64,000 nt of DNA from Mangifera indica (lineage: Eukaryota; Streptophyta; Magnoliopsida; Sapindales; Anacardiaceae). Where the stretch lies: the NCBI RefSeq assembly GCF_011075055.1, contig NC_058139.1, forward strand, positions 18,869,584 through 18,933,583. The letters are read 5' to 3'. Below, piece after piece: positions 1-11,085 of this stretch (within the stretch, counting starts at the first letter, position 1; every line of letters starts with the position of its first letter). A program made the translations under genes and the position numbers. The notes under the pieces were generated by a model. That model was given only the letters and a program-made list of their open reading frames with translations, had not been told where the DNA came from and did not search any database.

Positions 1-1010
1 TGGAGATTTTGAATAACTGTTATTAATGGATAACGACATATATGCACACCCGTGTATAGAGGATACACGACCATGTATTGTGTGTAACTGTTAAAAATAA
101 AAAGAATTCCAAAAGCGTTTGGCTCATTTTCTCTTGTTATTTTCTAGATCAAACTACATAAAAAGAGAGGAAATTGAAAGGATTTGAAGGTTTGGAAGTC
201 TAGAATGCAAGGAAACGTCTAAACATTCTTTGCCATACAAAGACTTGTTTTATCGAAGGAAGTGAAGTAAGTAGTGTGACCTTCTTCTTCATAATTATGG
301 TTTGATCAATGATGCAAATTTGCGGGATTATTTCAGTTTGTGGCATGTATATTGAGCACTGAATTGATTGAATTATGATAATGGCTATGGTGATAATTCA
401 TTAGATTTGGCTTGTGATATCAATTGATTTTCGTTTTGAAGTATACTCATATGTTAGTTATGAAGTTGTGTGGATTCAAATATATATTTACATGATAATT
501 AGACTAGGCTTTTAATTCATTTAGTTGTTACAGTGTGTTAATTGATTTGTTTTATGCACTAAGTTTTGTATTTAAGGCTGCAAATTGTTATTGGTCACAA
601 TTATGATGGTTGAAATATTGAAGAAGAAATCTAAAGTATTTGGAGATAAGGAAAGTTAAGTTTAATTGCATAGAGTTTGATATTGTGGCTGAAAACAACA
701 GATATAGGCAAGGACAAAATCTGCAAATCGAGCGGTATACGCCCATATAGGATGGAAGCACGACCATGTATATTTAGGGTCATGATATAAGACACACGAT
801 TGTGTGTTCTACCCTAAGCTACATGTCCGTGTAGGTTGAGGGAACACACCCCAATGTATAAAGGATACACCCACATGTAAATTTGGGAAAATTTGGAAAT
901 AAACTTTCATGAAGTTAGTGATGCTCATATGAAGTTGCATTGCTGATATATAATTATGAAAATGACTAGTTTACTCCTATGAGGGACGAATATGAACAAA
1001 ATAAATAATA
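1..1010 (+). repeat. LTR-like repeat, cut by the window edge
   Basis: This block is the diverged sister of 58250-60560. The same order of landmarks appears in both: a ttattaat stretch, short motifs of the type acccgtgtat and acgaccatgtat, an ttatcg..aag..gtgacctt stretch, then further cac(a)cccatgta motifs and an 'aaatttgg' tail. The other copy begins with TGTAATACC, so this is probably the inner and 3' part of an LTR whose start lies outside the window. No coding sequence is seen. Confidence 0.55.
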
Positions 1011-3400
1011 AGACTTTAACGAAAGCAGATATTAATACTAAAGTAACCAGAAAAACTATAATGTTTCCTTTTCATCCTATAAATTTGAAAAATGCACTAT
1101 TTAAGATAGTGGATTAGGTAAGAATCATCTTAAGATAGGTGAAGAGACTCTCAAAGAGATACAATTATCTTTCTTAGAGATTCTTTCAAAATTAATCCCT
1201 TTTAGGATAAGTCTCTTGTAAACACTCTTTTCAAGGTCTTCCAAAACACTTTTCTAGAGTCTTTAGTAATAAGATCATATACATAGACTTTCAAGCAACA
1301 AGCTAAATCACTTTAAAAACTTCCTAGTATCACACTTGTTCACACTTTTGTTCATTCTTTTATAATGGATATTAGGGTTACTTACTTAACTCTAATCACC
1401 ACAATTCTAACCTATATTTTGTATAAGGCTTAAAATTATATATTTCAATCGGTGATAAGAGATCTCATCAATAAGACTTGACATTTGCAAACCTAACAAT
1501 GGTAACCATAACTTCATTGAAACTCATTTTCTTGCTTATTTGAGTATTATTTTTCCTATATAAAGTTAAACTATACCATAAATGTTAGATACACCCTAGT
1601 AATTGTAAAACTATTTAAGACATATTAGAGATCTATTCATAAACTTTATTGAAAATTCCTTTAGAATCACTCTAATCTCGGCTTCGATAATTTGGTGAAT
1701 TCAAATAATCTCTCTAGTTATTGAAAGTTTCACTTGTGCATTAGAATTACATTATTTAGCCCCTATTAGGCTATTCAAAAAATAATAAAAAAAAATTTGT
1801 CTCTTCTTTGAATTTCTCAAACTATTTCTATAGTAGTTTCCAAAAAAGAAAAGTAATTTGATAAAATTTTCTAGCTAATCTTATTAATATAAGGAATATT
1901 TTATCAGTTAAAACAACCATGGTGGCACCTAGAGGGTTAGAGGATGTAATAAGCCTTCTCCTTAAATAAAACTATGTAGATGTAATAAGCCTTGGCCCTC
2001 AAACAAGACTAAGTACATATAATAAAATAGAACAATGAAAATGCGTGTGAAGTACAATAATGAAAATAAGAACGTGAATTATATGCACGAAAAAATAAAG
2101 AGAAAAACTAAGAATTTGAGAGAAATAATACTATAGAAACCCTAAGCATCATCTATAAACTTTATTTTTTATTTTTGATATTTTACCATGGCAAATCCCA
2201 CCATATCATTAAAAGTGGTGTAAGTAATTATTCGCTACTTGTTATTGTTGATAGACAACTATCCGTTATCCATTGTTGTTTCTAACGGACACTTATTCAC
2301 TACTCTTCTTCTACCCAACTATTATTAACAAAATAGTATTTTGTTATTTTGCTATCCGTTGCAACCTACTACCTTGTTATCATCTATAACTTTTGATCAT
2401 CATCTTCCTCTAAATAAAAAAGCCAATCTAGTAGTTTAGAATCATTAATCTTAATATCAATCTAGTAGTTGAAACCAATCCTTTGAAAGTACAACTTAAA
2501 TTACTAAAATAATTGCTAAATACTCTAAAGACTTAATTATGAAATGTATAGAAAATGAATGGCTAGGTTACCTATTTCACATATGGGCATCTCTTAGAAA
2601 CTTGCTTGTATAACATAAAAACCTCATTAGTTACCTTTTTTTTTTGTAACAAGAAATTCTTACTTGAGTCGGATCACTCCTTTGAGGCTAAACCAACCAT
2701 ATTAAAAAAGTAAAATTTTGGATCTAGTAATCAATCTTATAATTATAATACCAATAAGTTAGAAGTTTAATTTTAATATGTTGCCAACAAGTTATGAACC
2801 CATAAATCTTTGTTGCTTAGGGACCCTCACTTTTGCCACTCCGGCTATCCTTTAGGAGCACCTAGATACCAATTATCTTTTAATCTAGATGATAAAGTAT
2901 AAATTTTTTTAATATGATTTTAATTGATCATAGTAATTTAAGTTAGAATGTCAGGTTTTATTTGGGGTTGTTGTAACTCCTTCCTTAATCACTTATGATA
3001 CAGTTTTGCAAATATATTTTAACTTAATTTTAAGTATATTAAGACCACTTTTAATCATTTATGATTTGTTCTTATTCTTTTTATTTGTAAAGAAGAAAAT
3101 ATTTGTATTGTTGGAAATATTTGAATGTCTATAAATACTTGATTTGATCTAATCTTGTAGTTTAGTCTAAAATTATCGTTATTATTCTTAAGGTTAGATT
3201 GTGGCCCTTCTAGGAATATATTCTAGATTAATTATGTTCTCAGTCATTTAATCTCTGGGATTAAATTACTATTTGATCTACAAGGATGTCACCACAAAAT
3301 ATAGAATCCTAAAATATAACGAAGTGAGGCTATGCATGGGAAGACATTTTCTCAAGTAATGATCATCTAAATGCATGAAAAACTCACAATCATCTATTTC
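1011..3400. other. AT-rich intergenic DNA, nothing recognised
   Basis: All frames are broken by frequent stops, and I see no protein family, RNA gene or clear terminal repeats here. Confidence 0.6.
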
Positions 3401-3404
3401 AAAA

Positions 3405-3406
<2 letters not shown>

Positions 3407-3473
<67 letters not shown>
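3407..3473. repeat. (AT)n microsatellite followed by an (AC)n run
   Basis: About 33 AT units are followed at once by an imperfect AC tract and a gtatgtat stretch. The minus-strand open frame across it is only an Ile-Tyr repeat artefact. Confidence 0.95.
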
Positions 3474-3479
<6 letters not shown>

Positions 3480-3509
3480 CACACACACACATATATACGT
3501 ATGTATGTA

Positions 3510-3675
3510 TATTATGAGCAAATACTATATGTACCACTTTGAGTACACAAATAAATACATAATTTATGTATCATCATATAATTGAGTATTATTTTATTCT
3601 TGATTCAAAATTATTCAATCATATGATTATATATTGAATATATATATGTTTATATACTCAAAATAAATACGTATA
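3510..3675. repeat. Dispersed AT-rich repeat, copy 1
   Basis: It carries the core 'attcaaaattattcaatca' next to 'catatgat' and degenerate tatata arms. Similar blocks occur near 17830-18110, 27600-27720, 28540-28650 and 60905-61040. Repetition with partly self-complementary arms suggests an AT-rich MITE family, but I cannot fix its ends. Confidence 0.5.
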
Positions 3676-4609
3676 ATTTTATTATTAAGCTTTCGCCTTC
3701 CCTTCTTTTAGTATTTTAGGTGAATGCAATTACCTTGTTATGACGATGTGGAAGTTACATAGCTTGAGTTATGAATTAGAGTGTTTTATATCGTTGTTTC
3801 ATTTTAATGCAAGCCCTAGGTGACTGTCAAGAAACTAAAATAATGTGGAATGAAAGATAACTACATTGTCTTCCCCGTACTTATAGATAAGGCTAATTAG
3901 AAAGACTTAATTAATATTAATGGCAATTAATTCTCTTTCATGTGGTTTGATCTCTGATTTCAGCTTTGAATAAAACACATTAAAAAGGTCAAATCAATGC
4001 TGAAGTCGGAACCCAGAAATTAAGGATAAAATTCGTTGTTGTTAATCTTGGTCAAGGATTAATTATCAAATATTGGTACTAAGAAATATGCAAGACTAAG
4101 CATAAAAGCACGCAATATACACCAATATGGGATATTTACTTGGTTTGGGGCTAAAATCGAAACCCTATATCCAAAACAGAGAAAACCTCTAGTTTGATCC
4201 CCTAAAGAATCAAGATTATTAATTACAATTTACAATACCAAGACACTTCGATCTATACAACAAAAACATAAAAAGGCTTCAATATAGAGAACCATTGATT
4301 ATACAACCCAAAAACTCAATGAATTTTGCTAAGGACCATTGAAAGACTATTGAGTTTTCTCTTAGCATGGTAAACCCAATAGAGAGCAAAAGAAAAGAAA
4401 ATAGAAGGGTTGGAAACTAATCCTTGGTTTATATACCAAAGATTATTAAAATATTTATTATACAAAACGACTATTTTACTCATGCATTAGAATGACTCTT
4501 CTACCACTAATATTACATTTATAATTCAACCATCAGAAATGCAGTTTAAGACATGTAAACCCATGAACTCCATCTTGACTTAAACTAATATTGAATTTCA
4601 ACTAGAGAC
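3676..4609. other. Intergenic, nothing recognised
   Basis: No open frame or repeat boundary is supported here. It adjoins the 3' side of the copia remnant and could contain its decayed LTR, which I could not delimit. Confidence 0.5.
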
Positions 4610-6340
4610 TACCCAACAAACCCCATAATACACTAGACATGACCAACTTTGAGCAAATCTAAGGCTCCCTTATACTTACTCACAAACACCACCTTGGTTA
4701 ATATATCAACTAGATTCATCTCAGATGAAATCTTCTCTACCTTGACTTGTCTATTGACCAAACTTCCCTTACAAAATAAAGTCTCACATCAATGTGTTTT
4801 GTTCTCTCATGGAGAAACATTATTCGTTCACAAATGAATAACACTCTATGAATCACTATAGATCATTGGGGTATTGTCATTGAGCCCCAGTTCAATTGTT
4901 ATCCCTTTCAAACACAAGGCTTCTTTTACAACTTTTGTCAAGGCAATATACTCTACCTCAATTGTTAACGATGCAACAATGTGTTGTAGACTACTTTTCC
5001 AACTTATATCTTTCCAACCAAAGGTGAGAACATGACCTATTAAAGATCTTCTTTTACATAATATATTGCTAAATTAGAGTCACAATTACCTTTAACAAGA
5101 AGTTGGTTAGTAACATCAAAACAATATATAAAACAAAAGTCACAAGATCCTTTCAAATATTTTAGGAGCCATATAGTTGCATTCTATTGTTCTTTACAAG
5201 GTTACTCATGAATCTACTAACCAAAGTAATTATATATGTTATATCATGTCTAATACCAATCATTGCATAAACTAAATTGTCAACTACAACTAAGTATGAA
5301 ATTCATTAAAAGAAAAAACATTTATAGTAGACCTTAGTTTGGAATGAGCCCCTATAAGAATGTTCAGAAATTTAAGATTAATTATATTATATAATTCTAT
5401 GACTTTCTTAACATAACCACATGGTGACAAAATAAGTATGTCTTTACCTCTATTTCTAGTAATGTTCATTCCTAAAATTATCTTTTTTAGGCTTAAATCT
5501 TTCATTTCAAACTCAATTTTTAACATATGTTTCAAATCATGCAAAACATTCAAATCTTTAAAAGCAATGAACATGTTATCAACATATATCGATAGATAAA
5601 CATAACAACCTTATTAAGATCTTTTAAAATACACACAGTGATCAAAATTACACCTGAAAAACCCAATAGATAGAACAATGTCATCAAACTCTTATATCAT
5701 TGTCTAGAATACTTTTTTAAACCATATAGAGATTTATGCAACAAACAGACCTTACTTTTAGTACATGTTTTAATGATACCCTCAAGTTACTCTATAATGA
5801 TATGTTCTTCACTTCAAGATTTCATGTAAAAACGCAATTATAACATCCATTTGTTTTAATTTCATATCAAACAAAACAACAAGTAACATAAGTCTAATAG
5901 ATGAATGTTTTACAATAGGTGAGAACACTTCATGATAACCAATGCCTTTTATTTGTGCAAAACTTTTGGCAACTTTTATTGCTTTAAATCTAACTTGGAT
6001 ACTAGGTTTTTAAATTTTATTGAAAATACATTTACATCACATGAGTCATCATTGTCTATTAAGACTTTTCCACCATTATTATACTTAATGTCTATAAATT
6101 AGTCTACTCTAGATTTTATATGAAATATTTAGCCAAAATCCATAACTCATTCCTCACTAGACACTATCTCGGTTAATAGTAAAACTTCTACTATGTCACA
6201 TCCATTTAAAAATTTATCAATTTCATGGTTTTCATAGTTAGCAGTATCCATTTTCTTTTTATCAAAACAATTCTTCTTCATATGATCCTCTTTATGACAA
6301 TGCCAACCATTCTTTTTTTTTTTTTTCTAGATTTAGACTT
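4610..6340 (-). pseudogene. Ty1/copia polyprotein remnant with integrase deleted
   Basis: Read on the minus strand from high to low coordinates, the conserved copia blocks appear in order but across many stops. A gag zinc knuckle of CCHC type (near CHKEDHMKKNC) lies at about 6310-6260. A protease-like block with NNGGKVL follows near 6080. Then comes reverse transcriptase with MDV..AFLH near 5850, the YVDD box altered to YVDN near 5590, and the MKDL..ILGM motif at 5290-5574. RNase H follows near 4870-4690, ending in a VDILTKV-like motif. The order is gag-PR-(IN)-RT-RH as in Ty1/copia, but no integrase block fits between protease and RT, so roughly the whole integrase has been lost. The element cannot be autonomous. 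LTRs were not identified. Confidence 0.8.
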
Positions 6341-7185
6341 ACAGGATGTTTTGTCTTTTTGGTTATTATTTTTGTTGTCCTAACCCTAATAGTTTAGGAA
6401 AACACTTTATGGAAACCCTGATCTCTATTGATCATGTTAATTCCAAACTTAAACATCTTAAAAACAAATTAAACTATGTAGGGAAACAACAACTGCAAGA
6501 TAGAAATGGTCAATATCTGTCTATTTTACACATGTTTTTTTAACAAACTTAGCTTGAATCCAACCCTATTAACTTGACTAATCACAAGCTTCCCATAGTA
6601 CAAAGCAATTAACTATGAAACACGATTGGTGTATTCTCAATTGTATAATTAATAACTTATATATATTTTCATTCATACATTGCACTTGATGTGGTTCTTA
6701 TTATTAACTCAAATACATTATGTTCAACATGCACAAAATGCATTCTTTATTCTTCTTAATACAATTATATTGTGACACTCAATTTTTTAGATAAAATTCC
6801 AAAACAAAAAAGGCATCTAAAAGAAAAGTCTTCTAAGTAATTTATTTCCATAAACAAGACTTAAAGAAACCCAAAATAATTTTATCAACTTGTGACAAAC
6901 CAAAAGTCTCATAATGCTTCCAATAAGCTATCCAAATTTGTTACTTCTTTCTTTGTGATAATTTCAAACAGCTTTAAAACATTGGCCTTATTTGCTATAA
7001 AGAGAAATATCATAAAACCAATAAGTTGATAATAGATTTGTTTATCAAACTCTTGGCCTTAAAAAGGTAATCTTTCTTATACTTAGTACAAACCTTCTGC
7101 TTGCCTTTTGAGAGCTACAAGATTTTAGGTTATAATCTAGACAATATATTATGTCATGAAGTACACTAATCTTAAGAATTTTGCT
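6341..7185. other. Intergenic, possibly 5' copia debris
   Basis: A 65-codon plus-strand frame at 6346-6543 resembles nothing I know and lies beside the copia gag remnant. The rest is AT-rich without signals. Confidence 0.4.
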
Positions 7186-7440
7186 CCCAATGGATAGTCT
7201 AAGTGGTAAAGAGTTGGGGTTCTAAGCATGAGAGTAAGAATTTAAATTTCCTCTAGTGACATTTCAAGATTAAAGTTTTAACTCACCTAATTAAGTAGTT
7301 GTGGTGTTCACCTACTTAGTGTAATCAGTTCAACATTAAAGGGCAGTCTGATTCGAGTCAGGTTTATTCGTTACCCATTACATAAGGTGGTATCCAAAGA
7401 TAGTCTGATCAATGACAACTTAGTATCATTTAGCAATCAG
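7186..7440 (+). repeat. Possible tRNA-derived SINE
   Basis: The segment starts with a tRNA-like head. A box-A-like tagtctaagtgg near 7194 fits the pol III A-box pattern, and a degenerate B-box-like agaatttaaattt lies about 45 bases further on. A non-tRNA body follows. There is no clear poly-A tail or target duplication, so this is tentative. Confidence 0.3.
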
Positions 7441-7909
7441 ATTTAACATTTGTAGAGGATATTTCAACTATTTTCCATTTTTATATGGTTTATCCATGTA
7501 AATCTTTGAGTTATTATTTACATGTAGCTCAACCATCAAGGTATTTGGACCCAATCAACATACTTAAAAATTAATTGGATTTGGTTTATCTAGTCCCTAA
7601 CTTAGCTATAAAGTCATAGAAGGTACTTTCCTTTTGGAATCAATCAAAAGGCACTTTTCCTTTTGGAATAAATCAAAATTATCCTGAGACAACACACTGT
7701 CTTACTTCATGTGTGTGTCAGTTAAAGAAATAAATTTCCACTAAATTTGTGCCCCATCACATCCTTGAAAGAAATTTCTAAGAGAAGCATCAATATGTTT
7801 TGCAAACAAGTAGTGCAATGTTCTAACAGAAATATTGCATCCATTGTAGGAAATTCAAGATGAATAAACATTAAATGACAGAAACATAAATATACCGGGA
7901 TCGTGTAAT
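7441..7909. other. Intergenic, nothing recognised
   Basis: I see no supported feature. The paired cttttggaat(c/a)aatcaaaa phrase near 7630-7680 is a short local direct repeat. Confidence 0.4.
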
Positions 7910-8078
7910 AAACATAAATAAATGATTTGGACAAAGTGTTGCTCATCCTCATCAGCCGCCTGATCCATGTCTTCTTCAATGTTTGTATTCTCAAAACGCC
8001 GCCAAACACCATTTTCAATTTCCTGGCAATCAGGGCATTGCAAAATCCCCAATACATTAAATTCAGAACCAATGCAAT
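7910..8078 (-). pseudogene. RFI2-like RING E3 ligase, exon fragment
   Basis: On the minus strand a splice acceptor (TTATTTCCAG) ends just before 8078. The frame that follows reads (D)CIGSEFNVLGILQCPDCQ and continues with EIENGVWRRFEN. This matches the second half of the RING domain of plant RFI2-like ubiquitin ligases, where a Cys-Ile-Gly-Ser-x-Phe-Asn segment precedes a Cys-Pro-x-Cys pair and Glu-x-Gly-x-Trp. Downstream residues (DMDQAADEDEQ...) become unlike the family and run into stops. Related fragments lie at 8640-8790 and around 9067-9486, so the locus looks like a broken and rearranged gene. RFI2 itself is linked to red-light signalling; no function is inferred for this remnant. Confidence 0.6.
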
Positions 8079-8639
8079 CTGGAAATAAAGCACAAGTTAT
8101 AGAAGAACAATAAAGTTCAATTTAAAAGCTATAATAATTGATGCCATGAAAAAGACATAAAACAGCCGTCAAATTATCTGCATAATGAGCCTCACATGAA
8201 CAAAACATAGATATAGTTTGACTTCTAATTGGGAATGAAACAACAGATATGTTAGCCCCCAAGTGCCCCCATAGAGGGCAAGGCTTGGCTTATTAGGAAG
8301 TCCGTAGATAGAGTTTCACCAATAGATTGTGAATACCCAATAAGCTTTCACTGATGCAGTTTTATATGAATACTACTACCTTCCACTTTCAAAGCACCCC
8401 TTTCATCAAATGCTTAGATTCACAAACTGAAAAAAATAGCATCCATTTTATAGTCAAAGTTCAATCACATCCGATCATTTTTCCTCAATATAATCAACAA
8501 CTTCTTTGCATATACAAATTTTACACTTAATATAATAGTAAAAGATCAAAGTCAAGACAAAAATCCCACCAAGCAACATGGATTGAACATCCAATTAAAA
8601 AACATGAACAACAATTCACAAGAATTGATCTTTTCCTCC

Positions 8640-8790
8640 CCAATAATCTAAAAATCTCCTGGAGCCCAATCATAACTAAGTTTGAAACTAACTGCGGTTT
8701 TTCATCAAGTAGATGAGCGGTGGCTCTAAGGAGTGGAAACCTGAATTGTAGTAGCTGACCACAGGCACGAGTCTCGCTCAAAACATTTGA
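8640..8790 (-). pseudogene. Possible degraded RING segment of the RFI2-like gene
   Basis: A minus-strand frame contains ACGQLL followed by RATAHLLDE. The first resembles the end of the exon-1 fragment at 9411-9486 (DACGQL). The second resembles the R-S-T-A-K-L stretch that precedes the RING histidine in RFI2-like proteins. It lies, in the right order, between the minus-strand exon-1 fragment and the 7910-8078 exon. The zinc-binding Cys-Gly-His is not preserved. Confidence 0.35.
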
Positions 8791-9066
8791 CAACAAGCAT
8801 ACCCATAAGCTTTCATATGACTATTGGCAAATTATAATCGACACATTTCATTTTCAAGCCGTCACTTTGGTTCCTCAAGAGGGAGTCCTCAGATTAGCCC
8901 ATGTTTTAAATCAATAACACAAGTTACAGATGAATCCTCAAACCAAACATGATTTCACTATACACGTGAACATAAATAACAAAAAAAAAAAAAGCAAACT
9001 TCAAATTACTGACCCTGATGGAACAATTGAGAGCACTGAAGCCTGACGATATAATTTTGATTTGAA

Positions 9067-9145
9067 ATGGCTCAGGCAACTTCTGCATCAACTGTTTTTT
9101 GCTCAATTTGCTGGGATGAGGCATCTCACGCCTGCGGTCGCTCTA
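9067..9145 (+). pseudogene. RFI2-like exon 1 fragment, plus-strand copy A
   Basis: An ATG at 9067 opens MAQATSASTVFCSICWDEAS, then HACGRS. It has the Cys-x-x-Cys pair that begins a RING finger and is nearly identical in DNA to the copies at 9248-9324 (same strand) and 9486-9411 (opposite strand). No downstream RING exon follows on this strand. Confidence 0.55.
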
Positions 9146-9247
9146 TCGTTAGACTCCAGTACTCTCACTTGTTCCACCTGCATCAACTTGTTTTGCAGTT
9201 TTAATCCTCAGTTTGAGAGAGAGAAAGACATATAATTTTGATTAGAA

Positions 9248-9324
9248 ATGGCTCAGGCACCTGCATCAACTGTTTTTTGCTCAATTTCCTGGAATGAGGA
9301 ATATGACGCCTGTGGTTGCTCTGG
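9248..9324 (+). pseudogene. RFI2-like exon 1 fragment, plus-strand copy B
   Basis: Second direct copy, about 180 bases after copy A. It reads MAQAPASTVFCSISWNEEYD, then ACGCS. The second RING cysteine has become serine and one residue is missing at the start, so it is more decayed than copy A. Confidence 0.5.
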
Positions 9325-9410
9325 TGAACATAACTAACAAAAATTAAAAATATGCAAACTTCAAATTACTGACCCAGATGGAACAAGTGAGAAACAAAAC
9401 AATCAGAACA

Positions 9411-9486
9411 ACTGACCACAGGCATCAGATGCCTCATCCCAGCAAACTGAGCAAGAAACAGTTGATGCAGAAGTGCTTTGAGCCAT
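9411..9486 (-). pseudogene. RFI2-like exon 1 fragment, minus-strand copy
   Basis: On the minus strand an ATG at 9486-9484 opens MAQSTSASTVSCSVCWDEAS, then DACGQLF and a stop. It keeps both first RING cysteines. Its orientation agrees with the second RING exon at 7910-8078, so these two may be parts of the original gene, with the plus-strand copies as inverted duplicates. Confidence 0.55.
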
Positions 9487-9510
9487 TTCAAATCAAAATT
9501 ATATTTTTTC

Positions 9511-10747
9511 GCTCTCATACAGAAAATTGAAACTGTAAAAAAAGACTACAAACTTTTTTTTATTTGATAACGAGAAATTCTATTTAAATTAGATCATCAC
9601 TTTCAGGACGGCAAGAGTACAAACATATTTTTATGGTGGCCCTGGATCTTAATTGATACATTAAAGGGCAAAATCAAATGCATGTGCATTTGGGTTGGCA
9701 TTTCTTCCATAACTAGCAAGCTCTTGATTACTAAAAACAAGAATTGCATTTATGGTAGGTGAGTCAAACCAGTTGCGGGCTAGGCCAATACAGGTGCGAG
9801 TGAAATAGGTATTGGTAAAGAATGGATCGAGTTATATGGTAATAATTTCTAAAACTCACACCTGACCTAGTGGTTACGAATCGATTGGTGAGTTATCTAC
9901 TAATATTAATTTTTCACTATTTCTCTTTTATTTTTATTATTTTGATATATTCAATTAGTAATTTTCAATATTTTTTCTATAAGTGGAGGAAGGAAAATTT
10001 AGTACAAATTATATAAATATTTTCTATAAATTTGAAGAATTTTAACATTGAACACAGAATGAAATTTATAACAAAGTATTTAGTGCTCATATTCATTAAA
10101 TTTACTTTCAACACAACAAATTATTTAATTTTAAGGTGGATTTAAGTTCATTTCATGTCAATAGAAGGAAAAATATATGAAATTAGTGTTAAAAGTATTG
10201 TAAATTTGATGTTGAAGAGGAAGAAAAAGATGAATAAGAAATAAATAACGGGTGAGCTGCAAGTACCCAGTCTGCCACAAAAATTCATTACCCATAGATG
10301 CAAGTCTAAAACGAATACAAATCCAAAAATTTAAAATTTGTACCCATTTTTAAAAGGGTTACCCACAGGTCTTATGGGGGTAAATTGCTCGTTTTGTCAA
10401 ATTTAATTTATGGTCATTGAGTTGGTTTGGACACATAACGCAAAGTTCCAATAGAGTAAAAAATTTAACCCAATGATATCTAAAAACATGGCTAAGGTGT
10501 ATTGCTCATTTGACTGTTGAGCTAACTCCTTGAAAAACAAAACGAATCACCCGTGTTTTGTGGGGTATTATAGTAATTTTAAAAATTACTCAATTAAGTA
10601 AACACTTATTATAATTTTGATTCAATAATTTATTTTCTATTATTGATATTATCTTACTTGATATGTTATAATGATGTGACAGGTAGTATATTAAAATATT
10701 ATCAAGATAATATTGATTTTGTTCCAATTCTATACTTATTAATTTGT
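9511..10747. other. AT-rich intergenic DNA
   Basis: No gene is seen. The segment 10250-10400 (ttacccatag, ttacccacagg) has the look of a decayed non-autonomous DNA transposon, but I could not pair termini. Confidence 0.45.
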
Positions 10748-11085
10748 GGCCAAAAGACTTATTCCCACCCAAGCTTTGGTGTATTTCTAAACTCTCACTC
10801 GTAAGATTTCAAAAACTCAAATATCCACATTCTATTAAATTTCTCTATTAAGGTTAATGGTAAAAACGTCATTTAGTTAAAAATATTTTTAAAAACAAAT
10901 ATTTTATCACATTTTCCCCCCTTAGTTTAAAAAACTAACAATTTTTCTCTACTCAAAGTTTGAAAAGTTACCTTTTCTCTTTAGGGTTTTTTCTCCTCCT
11001 CCTTGACCATCTTCGTTCCAGTCCTTGTCAGGCCTTCCCACCATCTTTTTCTCCCATCAATCTTCTCTCTTTGGTAGTCGTTTCC
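10748..11085 (+). mobile_element. Truncated MULE-like element, left half only
   Basis: It starts GGCCAAAAGACTTATTCCCA and runs through the same phrases as the complete MULE-like element at 54595: ccacccaag, a cttag(t)ttaaaaactaac segment, a gtttgaaaag segment, then tttagggtt. The right half and matching right terminal repeat are absent; unrelated sequence begins near 11086. A third relative starts at 57687. Confidence 0.6.

Noticed and set aside
3278..3490. Minus-strand 70-codon open frame with a long Ile-Tyr repeat
   Set aside because: It is the translation of the (AT)n microsatellite and has no protein character outside it.
4649..4837. Plus-strand 62-codon open frame
   Set aside because: It lies antisense to the copia RNase H remnant, whose motifs are clear on the minus strand.
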